A stretch of DNA of 64,000 nt, taken from positions 1-64,000 of the forward strand of contig MU401617.1 of NCBI GenBank assembly GCA_022579005.1, read 5' to 3'. The position numbers and the translations under genes are program-made. The notes beneath the pieces are model-generated. The model was not told the origin of the DNA. It did no database searches and worked only from the letters and a program-made list of their open reading frames with translations. Shown one piece after another: positions 1 to 11,876 of the stretch (the first letter of the stretch is position 1; every line of letters begins with the position of its first letter). The DNA comes from Poronia punctata (lineage: Eukaryota; Ascomycota; Sordariomycetes; Xylariales; Xylariaceae).

Positions 1-631
1 TCCCCGAACCCTTTGCTAAAAATCCACCCGGTGTGCCCTCGAAACTCGGCTCCCTTGCTGGTATTTTTTTATCTTGCCCCCCCCCCCCCCCCCCCCCCCC
101 TCTCTCTCTTTACCACCCATTCCTTTACTTTACTAACAACCCTCCCCCCTCCCAGAAAACCGTGGACAGCCCAACCGTCATCGCCAACGTATAATCGAAG
201 ACCACGCCACATTGATCCGCGCCATCGCCGCATCAACCGACATCCCGGCCTTCCGCCAACGAGTCGTGACGCACCACGCAGAGATGATGTCCATCCTCCT
301 GGGCCCATGCCGCTCCCAAACCGTCACACCCGAAACAGCCACCAAATCCCTTCGCATCATGGTCTCCGCCTGTCTAGACATCAGCATGAAAATCTGGAGC
401 AGCGGCAAAACCCTGCACTACGTCTTCCCGGAATGCGCCCATAAATTCTCCCCGGGAACGATGGAGGCCCTGAACGGCCATCACATGGCGTCTTCGCCCG
501 AGGAATTGGTCAATTCTCAGTGTCGGGTCTCGCTCGTCGTCACGCCTACTACGACTTTGCGCGATGATCGGGATCATAAACGGATGATGTGTTACCCCAT
601 CCACAAAGCTCAGGTTTTGGTCATGAAGTGA
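1..631 (+). CDS. 3' part of an unrecognised fungal protein (partial at left edge)
   Basis: Two exons are visible. The first runs from the window edge to 60 in frame 3 and ends with one base of a split codon; the second is 156-631 and stops at TGA. The intron (61-155) has a GTATTT donor, a TACTAAC branch point at 131-137 and a CCCAG acceptor; it also holds a run of 24 C. The join gives an uninterrupted C-terminal stretch of about 178 residues, with a basic patch (NRGQPNRHRQR) followed by a helical-looking segment and a conserved-looking end (TLRDDRDHKR, then HKAQVLVMK). I do not recognise a family and see no catalytic motif, signal peptide or membrane segment. The start lies outside the window. 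Codon usage and the clean splice make a real gene likely; the function is unknown. Confidence 0.7.
77..100. repeat. Homopolymer run of 24 C inside an intron
   Basis: An unbroken run of C lies between the donor and branch point of the intron at 61-155, followed by a short CT repeat. Length is likely to vary between isolates or to be a sequencing artefact. Confidence 0.9.
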
Positions 632-1897
632 TGAGAGTGACCACCATTCCTGTGCTGGATGGATGGATTGGGAATGAGGAAAAGGTTGAAGAGAGTTTGA
701 GTTTAATCTCCCTCTCTGACCTGACTTTGGTTGAATTCATCGACCTTTCTTATTCCCATCAATCATCGTCATCGCCTTCGAGTCCCCGGATTATATCAAC
801 AGGCAGAAACTACAACTATCTTTCATTTGTTCAGTTTTCCTTTTTCACCGTCATCGATTTTGCCCTTTCGGTTTCCCAAACAAAGCGCAGCACACGTCGC
901 GTTTACGAGGGGAAAAAAAAAAAGTCATGGCAAACACTTTTCGAGTCTTTTCTTTTCTTCTTTTTTCCATCAAGTCAAGACAATCACCGCCAGTCCTCTT
1001 GATCTGAAAAAGAAAAAAGAAAAGAAAACCCCTCACAAAGTGGCACCCAGACCTTTTCTTTTCTCCCCCTCGGAATCATAATAATACAGGGAAAAGGCAA
1101 AGGGAATCCAGACGGAATTATGTAACAATGTACGAGTATAACGACAAGCAAGCAAACACGATAGAGAGAGAGAAGGGTGGGGGATGGGATGGGATGGATG
1201 GACGGATGGATAGGAGAGACGGACAGGAGTCGAGTTAATGATGAGGAGGAGGTTGATAGAGAGATACCTCCCAGCTAATCATATTGCTTTCACTGAGAAA
1301 CAAATTTGTTCTCTCTTGATGATGAAATGCCTAACGTGACTGACTGACTTGCCAACTTGGCGGGATGAAAAGTAAAAGCTGAATACTGTGGCTAACCGCC
1401 TTGTCGGAAGATAAGGTGGGGGATACGCCTGTACACGTACGCCGCATTCCTCGTATTGCATGCATGGTCTTGTTCTGACTACGAGTACGAGTATAGCCTA
1501 TGATGAACCTAGCTAGGTAAAAGCGGATGGTCACTGCCACTACAATATGCGAGAAATAAATAAAGGCCAGAGTGAATAGTTGCAATACAATGTATGCAAA
1601 CTTGGTTTTTCAGCTACCTCACCTAGCCCCTGAACACCTGTGATTTGATATTCTTCCGAATTCCATAAGATCCATATCTTAGAGAACGCCAACCCGACTC
1701 ACCAAGACCTGTAAAGCAGACAAACGAGAGAATTAAGATAGGGAAAACAAAAGACAAAGCTTAGACGAAAGGACGGGGAACCCGTTAGGTTTACCAGTTC
1801 GCTTGTTACTAGCAGACCAGCACCGTCGACTTCCACTTGAGAATGCCCTCTTGTGGCAGGAACTACATCCACTGCCACGTAACAATTTCCCAAATCT
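632..1897. other. Convergent intergenic region, no gene seen
   Basis: This stretch lies between the 3' ends of two convergent genes. It holds T-rich and A-rich tracts (about 880-1080), a GGATG/GGAC-type simple repeat at about 1180-1212, and three copies of the word TACGAGTA (1131, 1480, 1486; the last two overlap). No reading frame here looks coding. Confidence 0.7.
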
Positions 1898-2971
1898 CTA
1901 ACGAACCAGTTTCCCAGCGCTGAGGCGTTTGTTGTCTAGACGCTTATTAACGGCGCCTAGTACAACCTTTAGAACAGTGTCAACCGACAAAGGAGGTTGC
2001 CCACGCTTATCGAGCTCCTTGTACGTGATGCAGTCGACCATGTCCCGGAGCTCTTGGTCCCTAACCACGTCTCCTAGACAATTATCAAGCGTCGTCAAAG
2101 CCGCGGCAGCACCGGGGTCCTGCCCTACCTGGAAGAACTGGACTCCAACTTGGTAATAAGGGGCTTCGAGGGCGTCGAGCTTTCTAGCGTGCCGTATCAA
2201 GATATTAGCCGGGTTCTGACCGGTATGCGCACCATCAGTGATGACAATGATGTTCAGCGGTTTGGGCGCTTCTTGCCCGTCCCGCACCCGTCTCTCGTAG
2301 CAGCCGATGTAGGCCCCTAATATGCCGTCCAACCGCGGGCCAGTGGGGGTGAGACCTGCCGGGGTTCTGTTTTCAAAGATTCTATTGACGACTTTGGGAC
2401 TCGTTATGTTGTGGTAGACGTGGCTTCCCTTGCCCTCTTCTTCGATGCCCTCGGCACACCAGGACGGCTCTTCCTCATCAAAGTTCTTATGATCAACATC
2501 GTTCAGAAAGTAGAGGTCGACACCGTCTTCGTCGTACTTGGTACACACCGGCACGACCTGCTTTATGACGTCCCTCGTCTGCTCCCATCGAGACCGACTG
2601 GTGTAGCGACCGTCGTCTTTCGAAACCATCGATCCCGAGTCATCGATGAGAAATGCCGTGTCAAAATCGGCCAAGAACCTGAACTTATCGGCACTTGCGC
2701 CCTGTGTCGGCCTACGAGAAGAAGTAGAACTCCCCGGGGCTTGGGTTTGTTGTTGTTGCGCCTCCGAGTACGAAGGGGGCGGCTCCTCGCGAAAAGGGTT
2801 TGTGATGGCGAATCTCTCCGCGTTTGCTTCCTCGGCCTTGTCCTGGTTCTCCGCCTCGGCTCTCTTGCCACTGGAGCTGCTATTACTACCAAAGGCTCTT
2901 CGGAGGCCGGAGAACATGGATTTTCTCTCGCTACCCGTTCCCTCTGGTCTTGATTTTGTCTGTTTGGACAT
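1898..2971 (-). CDS. von Willebrand factor A domain protein
   Basis: Single-exon gene, 357 residues. The start at 2971 is the first in-frame ATG; the frame extends upstream only through non-ATG codons. The N-terminus (about 1-100) is low-complexity, Ser/basic and Gln-rich. A VWA domain follows from about residue 100. It has a complete metal-ion-dependent adhesion site: the D-x-S-x-S motif in LIDDSGSM, a downstream Thr in the segment TPAGLTPTGPRLDG, and the Asp of IVITDGAHTG. Such fungal proteins are usually intracellular, and no signal peptide or transmembrane segment is visible. VWA domains typically mediate protein-protein contacts through bound Mg2+. The specific partner and pathway cannot be read from the sequence. 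Confidence 0.9.
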   Translation of the reverse strand: MSKQTKSRPEGTGSERKSMFSGLRRAFGSNSSSSGKRAEAENQDKAEEANAERFAITNPFREEPPPSYSEAQQQQTQAPGSSTSSRRPTQGASADKFRFLADFDTAFLIDDSGSMVSKDDGRYTSRSRWEQTRDVIKQVVPVCTKYDEDGVDLYFLNDVDHKNFDEEEPSWCAEGIEEEGKGSHVYHNITSPKVVNRIFENRTPAGLTPTGPRLDGILGAYIGCYERRVRDGQEAPKPLNIIVITDGAHTGQNPANILIRHARKLDALEAPYYQVGVQFFQVGQDPGAAAALTTLDNCLGDVVRDQELRDMVDCITYKELDKRGQPPLSVDTVLKVVLGAVNKRLDNKRLSAGKLVR

Positions 2972-4266
2972 CTTAACAATAGAACTAGAAGTAGTAAGGT
3001 CCAAGTTATTCGATAACTGTTATCGCCGTTACTTCTAGGATATTTCAAAAGGCGGGAGATATGACAAAGAATCTATTTGCCAGAGGTAAGTAGGTAGGTG
3101 TCTTAGGTAACGCGAAAGTTTATTAACTAGAAACTCGGCAATACCCGACCAAAACGGGGAGCTGGGCTATTGGGTCTGGAGAGAATGAAGAGAGAGGGTC
3201 CGACTGAAAGTTTTTGGCCAACGGAAAGCACGATTATGTTGGAGGAACTTTTAGGTTTGGTCCTGCAGCTGGTGCGACGTGCTGCTATGACTTAAGTAAT
3301 GCCGACTTTCTCGTACTACTTTGATGGAATGCTTTCCTTTCCATTCGGTTTACCATTCCAGTCGTAATTTTACTTTATTATATATGTTCTTCAACCAACA
3401 TCTACTCCAACAATTAAGGTTTGTGGAAATATTCTAACATGGGGGGCAGTGTTGAGTATGTCGATGGCGCAGCACAGCCCTGTTTGTCACATGTTGCCAA
3501 TGGGTGCAACAAGGCAGGCTTGACCTGGGTTTAAAGGGGTGAGGCGAGCACCGCCACCTTCATTGGTTAAGGACCGCTCGGGGAAGGCAGTCAATCAGGC
3601 TCTCTTTGTACGTACTTACCACAATATACAAGGACATGGATTGTAGTTCTCGGATATTTTACATGCCTCTCTTATTGGTATTATTATGTCCCGAGTCCTA
3701 ATACGATGGTAGCTACTATTTACCCCTCCTTTGGTGATTGTCGCCTTATATATGCCTTGCGTATCAGCCTTAGGCGCACTACAAACCTTGTAAGAAACAA
3801 GGGACTGGCCAAGAGGCTATAACGGCAATGATGGCAATAGGACTATTATGTCTCTTTTGTCTTTACTTGTATTTTGTTTGTTTTTACTGAGAATCGACAA
3901 TTTCAAACGGCCGGGCATCAGTGAGAATATGATACAAAGTTTACATGTATTTTGCTGGCCTAACTTCATTTGGCCGCCCACGATGTTACTTAATCAATCT
4001 TAGGTAAGCAATTGTCAACTAACAGTTTCGAATTGCCTATGTCGCACTGTCGTAGGTTAGGACCTACTTATTCTACCCCTAATTCCATAAGCCGCTACGT
4101 CGTCAACCCTCTTTTCGCCCTTTCATCAAATCGTCCTTCTCGTATACATCCCTAGGAATACGAGCAACCCCCCCCCCCCCCCCCGAGATAAGGCGTTCTA
4201 GACATGTTCTGGAAAGAAGAAAATACAAAGACATGACGGTCAATCAGGACAGCCAAATCGCGTCCC
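2972..4266. other. Upstream region of the VWA gene and 3' flank of ysh1; no gene seen
   Basis: About 1.3 kb with many stops in all frames. It contains a GTAGGTAGGT tract near 3090, a C17 homopolymer at 4168-4184 and AT-rich stretches near 3370 and 3860. The part next to 2972 presumably holds the VWA promoter, but I cannot point to a specific element. Confidence 0.6.
4168..4184. repeat. Homopolymer run of 17 C
   Basis: Uninterrupted C17 just downstream of the ysh1 stop codon (gene on the minus strand), in the probable 3' flank. Confidence 0.9.
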
Positions 4267-7200
4267 TTATGCCCAGAGAGGCGCCGTGACTTCGACTGCT
4301 CGCTCGACCACAGCCTTTACCCTATCCGCAAATACCTTATGATTACACTCCACCTCCAGATCTTCGAGCCAGACGGTGGCCACCATCTTATCCACCGTGA
4401 TAACAACGCCGGGTACCGGAATTCCTAGCTTGTGTAGTCGTTCCAGCTCCGTCTTTTGCCGTAACTCAAGTAGCCGCTCTTCTTCATCCTCGTCGTCTGA
4501 GAGTTCCATTGACGCGTCAGAGTCCGCTCCGTCAGCTCCTTCGATCTTCTTTGGCTTTTTGTCTCTGGTCAAGGGTGGTAAGTTTGGCGTCGCCACTGGT
4601 GCCACCGCATCCGCGCCAAACTGCGATTCCAGAAACAGGAAAAGACGTTCAAGCCTCTCTTGCGGTGTAAGATTGGCGTGGAGGTTGCGCGTCGGCAGCT
4701 CGAAGTCGTGGGAGTGTGTATGTTTGCTCGCAGACCCTAAATCCCAGTAAGTAATAGAACAGTGAATGGTAAATAGATATAAAAAGAACCGATAACAGGG
4801 CGACGATGGAAAAGGAAAACAAAAACCTACTTTTGACCGCTGCAGGGCTGCTTTCAGTTGAAAGCAAGACTGCCATGACGGCATCGGCTATACCGTCGTT
4901 AAGCATATTCCCCTCCCATTCAATCTCAACCTCCCCATCGCTGCGATATCGAACTGTCACACACCCCATGACCAAGTAGGCCGCTACCAGGTGAGCAACC
5001 TCTTCATCAGCATCGGCCGCTTCATCCTTCATGTCCATCGCATCGTCTTCCCCCTTTCCATCTTTCCCTCGGGTCTCGGGAAGCTCCTCGATGTTACCAA
5101 AGGTGCCCTCCAAGGCCCACTTGATGAGATCGATACCGGCAGCGGTGAGTCTCATCCTCTGCCTGCAGGATATTGTAGATGTTGTTAAGCCGGCATACTC
5201 CCTCAAATCCTCCGGGTCCATCAACGACATTTTGAAGTCATTCTGGACGATAACGCCAGCTACCAACTCCGATTCAAAGCCACCGGAAGAGGGTATGGTC
5301 TTCGGAAGAGGTATAGACGCAAGTTTGCCGACGACCTTGGCAACTTTGTCCGTCTTGAACGGAATTCGTAGCTCTTCGCAATTCCGAGGACTGTAAACTT
5401 TTGTCTTCTCCGTCTTGTTAGCATTCAGCGACAGCAGCTTGGATTTCAGCCGCATCATGTTGTGTTGTTCTCCGTGGACCAGGATCTGGGCGACCGATTA
5501 GTTTGATTGTTCCGTTTGGACGCGAATACTTTCGTGCTTACCACAACCGAAGCATTGATCTCTTCGATGAATTCTCGGTTCTCCTGCCCGTCCACATGGG
5601 CAGCAAATGAGTACTCCGCGACGCTACATCTGCGAGGGATCATGATCTTTTCGCTGTCAGCTCCAGGCGCTCGCCTGATGGCGTTCGTGTTGCGGGACAT
5701 GACCGCATGGATCTGGTCTGGTTCCTGAACGATGTGCTTTGCCATAGTGCCCTCGACACTATAACCGGTGATAATGACACCGTTCTTGTCGCTCGGGGCC
5801 CATCGCTCCAACAGCTCGCGACTGACGCCGTTCTGCAGCATACCAGGACTGGCTAGCATGACACAGCCGCCGACATCATCGAACCTGTCTAGGCTCTTCA
5901 GAGAACGGATAAACTTGAAATCCCACGGCCCGCCTTTTCCGGCCCCTTCGCCGGCAGCCTCCGCCTCAGCCATACGTTCCCGGAATAGACGTTTGATGTT
6001 GTCGTTCATTGCCCCGACATACGTCTGGTATACAACCATACACTTTCGGGCAAGGTTACTGGCGTAATAGATGGGGAATTTTTGATATTCCGCGTGCTTC
6101 CCCCAGTATTCGTCCAGAATCAACAAGAGCTCCTGTGCTCGACCGAGCGCAAATACAGGCATGAGCACTCGGCCTCCACGATTCAGAATATTGGTCACGG
6201 ATTTCATCAGAGCCTGCTCTCGCTCCAGGCGAGGCACGTGTGTCGACACGCCATATGTCGACTCTGTGATGAGCACGTCGACCTTGACACCTCGAGGCAC
6301 CTCTGCGGAGATAAGATGGCGGTCCTGCTCTCTCGAGTAGTCACCCGTGAAGAAGATATTGAGACCGGCAATCTCAATCAAGAACATAGCAGCCCCCAAG
6401 ACATGGCCAGCGGGGTAGGGCGTGATGCGGATGGAAGAGATTGTATGGGTAGTGTGGTAGTCGATGGCTTCGATCTGCGGGAAACTGTTGAGATGGTCTT
6501 GCTCCGTATAGACGGGCTGTGAGGTTGGGTGCGATGACGTGTTGCCAACTCGTATACTATCTTGTATCAACCACTTATAGATAGCCTTTGTGGGATGGGT
6601 CATAAAGACTCGGCCCCTGAAGTTGGTCTTGGTCAAGACATAGGGTAGAGAGGCAGCATGATCAACGTGGAAACTTGCAGCTTGTTAGCGCCTACTATCA
6701 TCCAGCGAAAGGTAATACAAGAGTCGTGCAGGAGCCAGCAACATCGCTATCACAGTCATCAGGGGCTACTATCGGTTGGGAGAGATGGGTGAACGAGTTT
6801 TATGTATTGATAGCTGAGTACGGGAGTGTCGCTTAAGTGATCGAAACAGCATGAATCATAAGTACATGGATTCTCGCAAGGCGCCTAGAGAGCTTGATGG
6901 GATTCTTTGTTTCATTTTCCCCTTGATTCCAACCGATAGCGCCCGGTCTTTCTACAGCTACAGGAGAGGAAACGGTGTTGAAGACTTACTGGCTAATGAG
7001 AAGTACGTCGACAGTACTTAAGTCGAAATCGTCAAAGAAAGGAAGCGAAGCAAGGCCATCGTATGCCGGATGCTGACCAGCGTCAAGCTGTTATAAAACC
7101 CACCAGGTTAGATTCGAGACCATCCCTTCGCCGGGCGTATGACGCGGCGGACCAGGCATTGAGAAACCTACCATGACTGTCTTTCCCTTGTATTGGATGA

Positions 7201-7324
7201 TGTGACATGATCGCCCGACTTCATTTCCACCGCCTAAGCATAGAAACATCAACTCATCAGATGGGTCAACAGGCTCTTCCGAAGCAGGCGCGGCCATGGC
7301 CGACGCTTTTCGCTTGGAAGCCAT
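4267..7324 (-). CDS. ysh1: Cleavage and polyadenylation endonuclease, CPSF73/Ysh1 family
   Basis: Five exons on the minus strand: 7324-7172, 7087-6990, 6673-5542, 5485-4831 and 4736-4267, giving 835 residues; phases agree at every junction. The product is the zinc-dependent nuclease that cuts pre-mRNA before poly(A) addition in the nuclear cleavage/polyadenylation factor. The metallo-beta-lactamase core carries HFHVDH (residues 84-89), GDYSRE, ESTYG and the [11 protein letters not shown] segment. The beta-CASP part includes the TGYSVEGT and SFAAHVD motifs, followed by [12 protein letters not shown] and the CPSF73 C-terminal domain, which has an acidic linker ([15 protein letters not shown]). 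Length fits fungal orthologues (inferred from family knowledge). The 316-bp intron 2 interrupts the codon of the first motif histidine. A frame read through intron 3 would end after NNTT; that is a read-through artefact. Confidence 0.95.
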
Positions 7325-8722
7325 TACGTTTCCTCCTTTGACGGACGGCCCATTTACTAGGGTTATTGATATGTTGAAGGAATCCCCGCAGGCCGAAGGG
7401 TAACGGACGAGCGGCCAAAGCAGTGGCGTCGCGGTCGGAGAGGGTAAAAGGTATGGAAGTCGGCGTCGAATATGTTACGAAAATTGATGCGGATGTGTGG
7501 AGAGGACTACGTTTCCTCGAAATCCTCCGCCCGTAAAAGGAGGGATGACTATGGGAGCAAAGAAATGATAGTCCTCGGCCGGAGTTCTGGATGTTGCTGG
7601 CGCGAGGCAATCTACGAGTACAACAAGTGACAACAATGTCACATTTGCATTGAGCTTTCTTTGTTTGGTCAATCTTATTTGATTGGTTCGTTCGAGTCGC
7701 GACTTAGGTAAGCCTCTACTCGTAAAGATTACTCGTGCCTATATGTACCTTCTGACCATTAAACGTAAACCTGGGACCTTATTGGAGGAAGTATCTTTAT
7801 TGTACCTATGCCATAGCGCGTAGGCTACAATGCACCAGCTGTACTACGCATTGGAAGAAAGGTACGTAATAGGGACATGTCCCAATTTCAAAGTCCGTGT
7901 ACTTGTAGAAAGATGCATTAGTCTGGAAACGGTGCTAAATGTACCTACGTAGTCTAGATCCAAGTGCTGAATAAAAAGTGCAGGAGTCTTTACGAGTACA
8001 TGTAGGTATCTCTCCTTTGCCGTTGACGTACCTGTACGGGTTCTAAAAGTTATAGGGCAACTCTCCCTGAGGCTCTAGAAGCTACAACGCGCGAAAATCA
8101 GGTGCCTGGTCTGTGCACATCTAATGCCGAAGATTTCCAATCGGGGAACTGCCTATCTACAAGTGCATCCCTAAACTGCGACTGTCAACTTTAGCAAATT
8201 GCAACAGCGACCGAGTGCTGTTATGGGCATTCATCTACTCATATTACATTACAACCGTTGAAATATACAGCAAGCTGGCGACGGCGCGCTGACAAACATC
8301 TAGGTTGATTACGTACCGAAGCACGTCTCATCAGACCCTCCACGCGCGCGAGTACACCATCACTGCATGATTCCCAGCTACAACACCTGTACGCCGTGCG
8401 CCTATCGTTGTTGCGTCGGATGGGTGCTTTGCGGCTTGTAGTGACAGGCTCCGTGCCTGTCTAGCTGTGGCGACGCTTTGATTCGGAACCTCAACTCTTT
8501 ATCGCCCCTCGAAACAATAAACTCTGATTGACGAAGAGGCTAACAACGGGAAGCATTGCCGACACATGCGCTACGGCCCTGATCGACCTCTACGTGTATC
8601 TTCCGCGCGTTACACTCCTTAATCTCTTTTTATCAGTATCTGTTCTCGTCAGTTGCCACAATATTGTGATACGTCCGACCAACAACAACGATATATTACG
8701 TATAGCGTACTATTCAACAATC
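7325..8722. other. Divergent promoter region between ysh1 and taf4
   Basis: About 1.4 kb separates the two start codons, so both promoters should lie here. TACGAGTA or its complement occurs at 7613, 7717 and 7991. An open frame runs into taf4 from 8528 but has no ATG before 8723, so it is probably 5' leader. No RNA gene or other coding sequence was recognised. Confidence 0.6.
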
Positions 8723-10917
8723 ATGTCCCACCCTCAGCCCGCCTTTGCGCAGAGGCAGTTCTCGCAGCCTCAACCAACGTCCCCATCTCCACTGAATGGA
8801 CAGATGAATACATCGACGAACACAGCGACGAATGCGTCGGCAAATGCAATGACGAATACGGCATCAACCACGGGTTTCGCACAGCCACCGCCGTCTAAAC
8901 GGGCGAGGATGTCTCCAAACCCTACACATTCACAGCCAAACTCGCCCTTGACCTACGCGAACTCGCCATACGCCCCTAGCCCGCCATCTGGTGCCGGGAC
9001 CCCGACGAGCATGACTGCGCCTACGCCCAACTTGCCTTCGCCATCCCTTCCGACAAACACGGCTCCCATGTCGAACCCGTCCAACATATCCCAGGTTCCC
9101 CAGACCCCATATAATATTGCACACCAGTCGGGACCGCCAAACGGCAACGGCCGTCATCCGTCGATTCAGTCAGCCCAAGCGTCTCAGATTGCACGGGCCA
9201 ATAGTCCCATGCCTTCGCCTCCGCCTCCGCCGTCTACCCAATATTCCGCCCAAACTATGCCTCAGTATCGGCCGCCGACGCAACCATCAACTCCCGTTGC
9301 CCACTCTCCCTCGCAGTTTTCGAACGCCATGCTTGTACCGACCAACGTTTCAACGAATCCTATGCCAGTGACAGGCAACATGGGCCCGCCTACTATCCAT
9401 CCTTCTTCGGCTCTAACAGCTACGAACGAAGCTCGACAAGCCTCGAAGCCCGCACCTTCGACGAAAAACGCGTCATATGAGGTCAATGACATGCTTATGG
9501 GTACAGGTATCGATCTAGACGAAGAGGCCGAGTTTATGAATAATTTCGAAACAAGGACTGGGTTTCCGCACCTGCCCGCTCAAGGGGGAGATAGCTTCTA
9601 CGGAGCTGGCCCAGCCAACCAGCCCGCAGAGGTTATAGGCGGAGAATCTCAAGAAGAATACGCAGCGTTAATGGCCGACCGTACCTGGAACGAAGCAGCT
9701 CACCGCTTGTCTGTGACGCTGAGCCAGGAGATTCGTCAGCATCTACTCGAACCTGGGATCCTTCACAAACGCATCCACGACGTGGCGACAAAGTTTGGCC
9801 TGGGTCTTAACCTCGATCTAAAGCCAGATGGACGGACAACTTACATGGGGAAGCTCAACGGACCTGCAGAGTTCCCTAAGCCCGAGTTGATAGTTACGTA
9901 TAAGAACGCTCCCGATGGCACGGTGGCGAGCACCTGTGGGTCCTTTATTCCCAAGGAGTCGTACTTGGTGGACCAGATAGCGCTTCTATCGATAGGGACG
10001 AAAGAGCGCATTGGAGGTCTGCTTAGTGACGCCAATAATATTGCGTTGACGCGACAGAAGAGTGCACATGGCGCTGTCCCTCCGGCATGGGCTGACGCGG
10101 CAGCACCGCCGTTGTCGAACGGGAACACCCTCCAGGTCAACGGTCTGCGGACAGGTGCGGAGAGTGCAGTTAGCCCCCGCACCAACCCGCTCAAGCGTAT
10201 GCAACACTCCCTAACTCTGAGACTTTACCTTTTCTTACACATAAACTAGGCCCGGCAGATGAAATTAGCAACAACGGATTACCAACGCCAGTGTCGGAAA
10301 CATCGTCGCCTAATTACCTCATCGAGAGTGTCCTCGCCTCGGGTAAACAGGCGCAGGATTTAGAAGAGGCCCGGTTGCGGAAACGGCAAAAGAGACTTGA
10401 AAAGTCGACGGAGAAAGACAAGGAAGGGGCCGAAGGCGGGTCAAGAAGTGGCTCGGTTGCGCCTGGCACACCCGGGTCCGTTGCGGGTGATGGGGACACG
10501 AAAGCTCTGTCGAAGAAAGAGAGCAAAAAAGCGGCAGCCAAAGCGGCAGAAAACAGCAGCGGCACCACGGTAAACGCTACTCTCAGCCTATTTACCGGAG
10601 GCAAAAAGAAGAAATACTCGTGGATGAGCTCAGGTGCGGGTAGCGGGGCCGGAACACCAAGGGCGCAGGGCGGTTCCGGGGCCCCGGGGACCCCTGGGGG
10701 CACCCCAAGCAAAGCTGGACGTGGCCCTCTTACCAAGGCCAGTGTCACTCATCTGGGGCAATTCCGCGAAGACTCGATCAAAGGCAGGAATATTCAGCTG
10801 CGCGACTGGATTGTCGCACTTGAAGACAGGGGCATGGATCCCCGAAGCCTACAAGTGGCATATGCCAAGGTAGACAAGTCAGACATGGGTGACAAGGTGG
10901 CCACAGAAAAAGAATAA
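8723..10917 (+). CDS. taf4: Transcription initiation factor TFIID subunit 4 (TAF4)
   Basis: Two exons, 8723-10196 and 10250-10917, with a 53-bp intron; 713 residues. The start is the first in-frame ATG (MSHPQPAFAQ), although the frame is open further upstream. Residues about 1-250 are a low-complexity Pro/Ser/Thr/Asn/Gln-rich tail typical of TFIID and coactivator subunits. The TAF4 C-terminal domain follows. It contains a histone-fold-like segment with MADRTWNEAAHRLSVTLSQEI and conserved FIPKESYLVDQIALL. After the junction comes a basic coiled segment (EEARLRKRQKR), a Gly/Ser linker, and the terminal block LRDWIVALEDRGMDP. TAF4 pairs with TAF12 in the TFIID core, which binds core promoters for RNA polymerase II. 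The splice restores NPLKRPADEISNNG in frame; without it the protein would stop soon after NPLKR. Confidence 0.93.
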
Positions 10918-11876
10918 GACGTATGGATTTTGATTTAGCACCGAGGGTGCGGGAGACGGCGGAACTCTTGGGACAAAAGAAAACAAAAGAAGACGATCTA
11001 CAGTACAGGGTGCGAAACACGTCGGTCGTATGGAGTGCTTGGCACGTGCGCATAACCTCCTGTTGTGTATCTTTTTTAACTTGTTTAGCCTGGCGTTGGC
11101 ATCAAGGGGGCATGGGAAAGGCGGTGTTGTTGACTTTTGCATCTTGGGGCTATTTTCCCCTGCGTCATTTCACTGGCCAGCGACAAGGCAAGTTGCAGCG
11201 TATCGTTTGCTCCAACTCTTCTTCGGCGGCAATTAGAAAAAATAATATGGCATATTCAAAGCCTTCAAGAGCTGTCTAGGCTGTCAATGTTATCGGCTTG
11301 GCAAGAAGATTAGACATTACCTACCTACTCTAGTACGGCAATGGGACCTTCTCGTCGATAGTGCCAAATGGAGAAGACAAGAGATACCTTATATATTTCA
11401 AGGGGAATATCAAATAAATAATAATGTGCTGCACAAAACACGTTTGGGAATATTAAAGTCGCCCCTTCTACACATTTCAATGTTGTCAGTCCAGTCGTAT
11501 AGATTGATCGGATCGATCCAAATTCTTCAAATTGTCGACTGTAGACTAGGTACAGAGCAGAGCAGAGTTGTGTTTGTGACAAAACGGGCAGACAGGGACC
11601 GAGTGGAGTCAATAGGTAAAATCGGAGAGTCCCCGTCCCTCAAAGCCGACAACCACCGTGCTTGGCCCTCGAGTCTTGACCAAGCTCTTATTTTGTCATA
11701 GGTACCTTATCTAAAACATCATAGCCACTTCCACTTTCTCATCCGTAAACCAATCTTCGTTTATTTCGGGACAATTTTACCTTGCTTTTATTGTTCTCCA
11801 GGTCTACCACTACTCGTCTCACCGGACAGAACAAAACAATACCTAGGTACCTACTGTTTTAAGATAGCACCTAGTC
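10918..11876. other. Intergenic region between taf4 and the nit2-like gene
   Basis: Contains the taf4 3' flank and the probable promoter of the downstream gene. CT-rich leader sequence and a TACCTAGGTACCTA-type word precede the ATG at 11877. Several short frames are open but none has fungal coding character. Confidence 0.55.

Noticed and set aside
2411..2953. 180-codon plus-strand open frame
   Set aside because: Antisense shadow of the VWA-domain gene; Leu/Arg-rich with no family signature.
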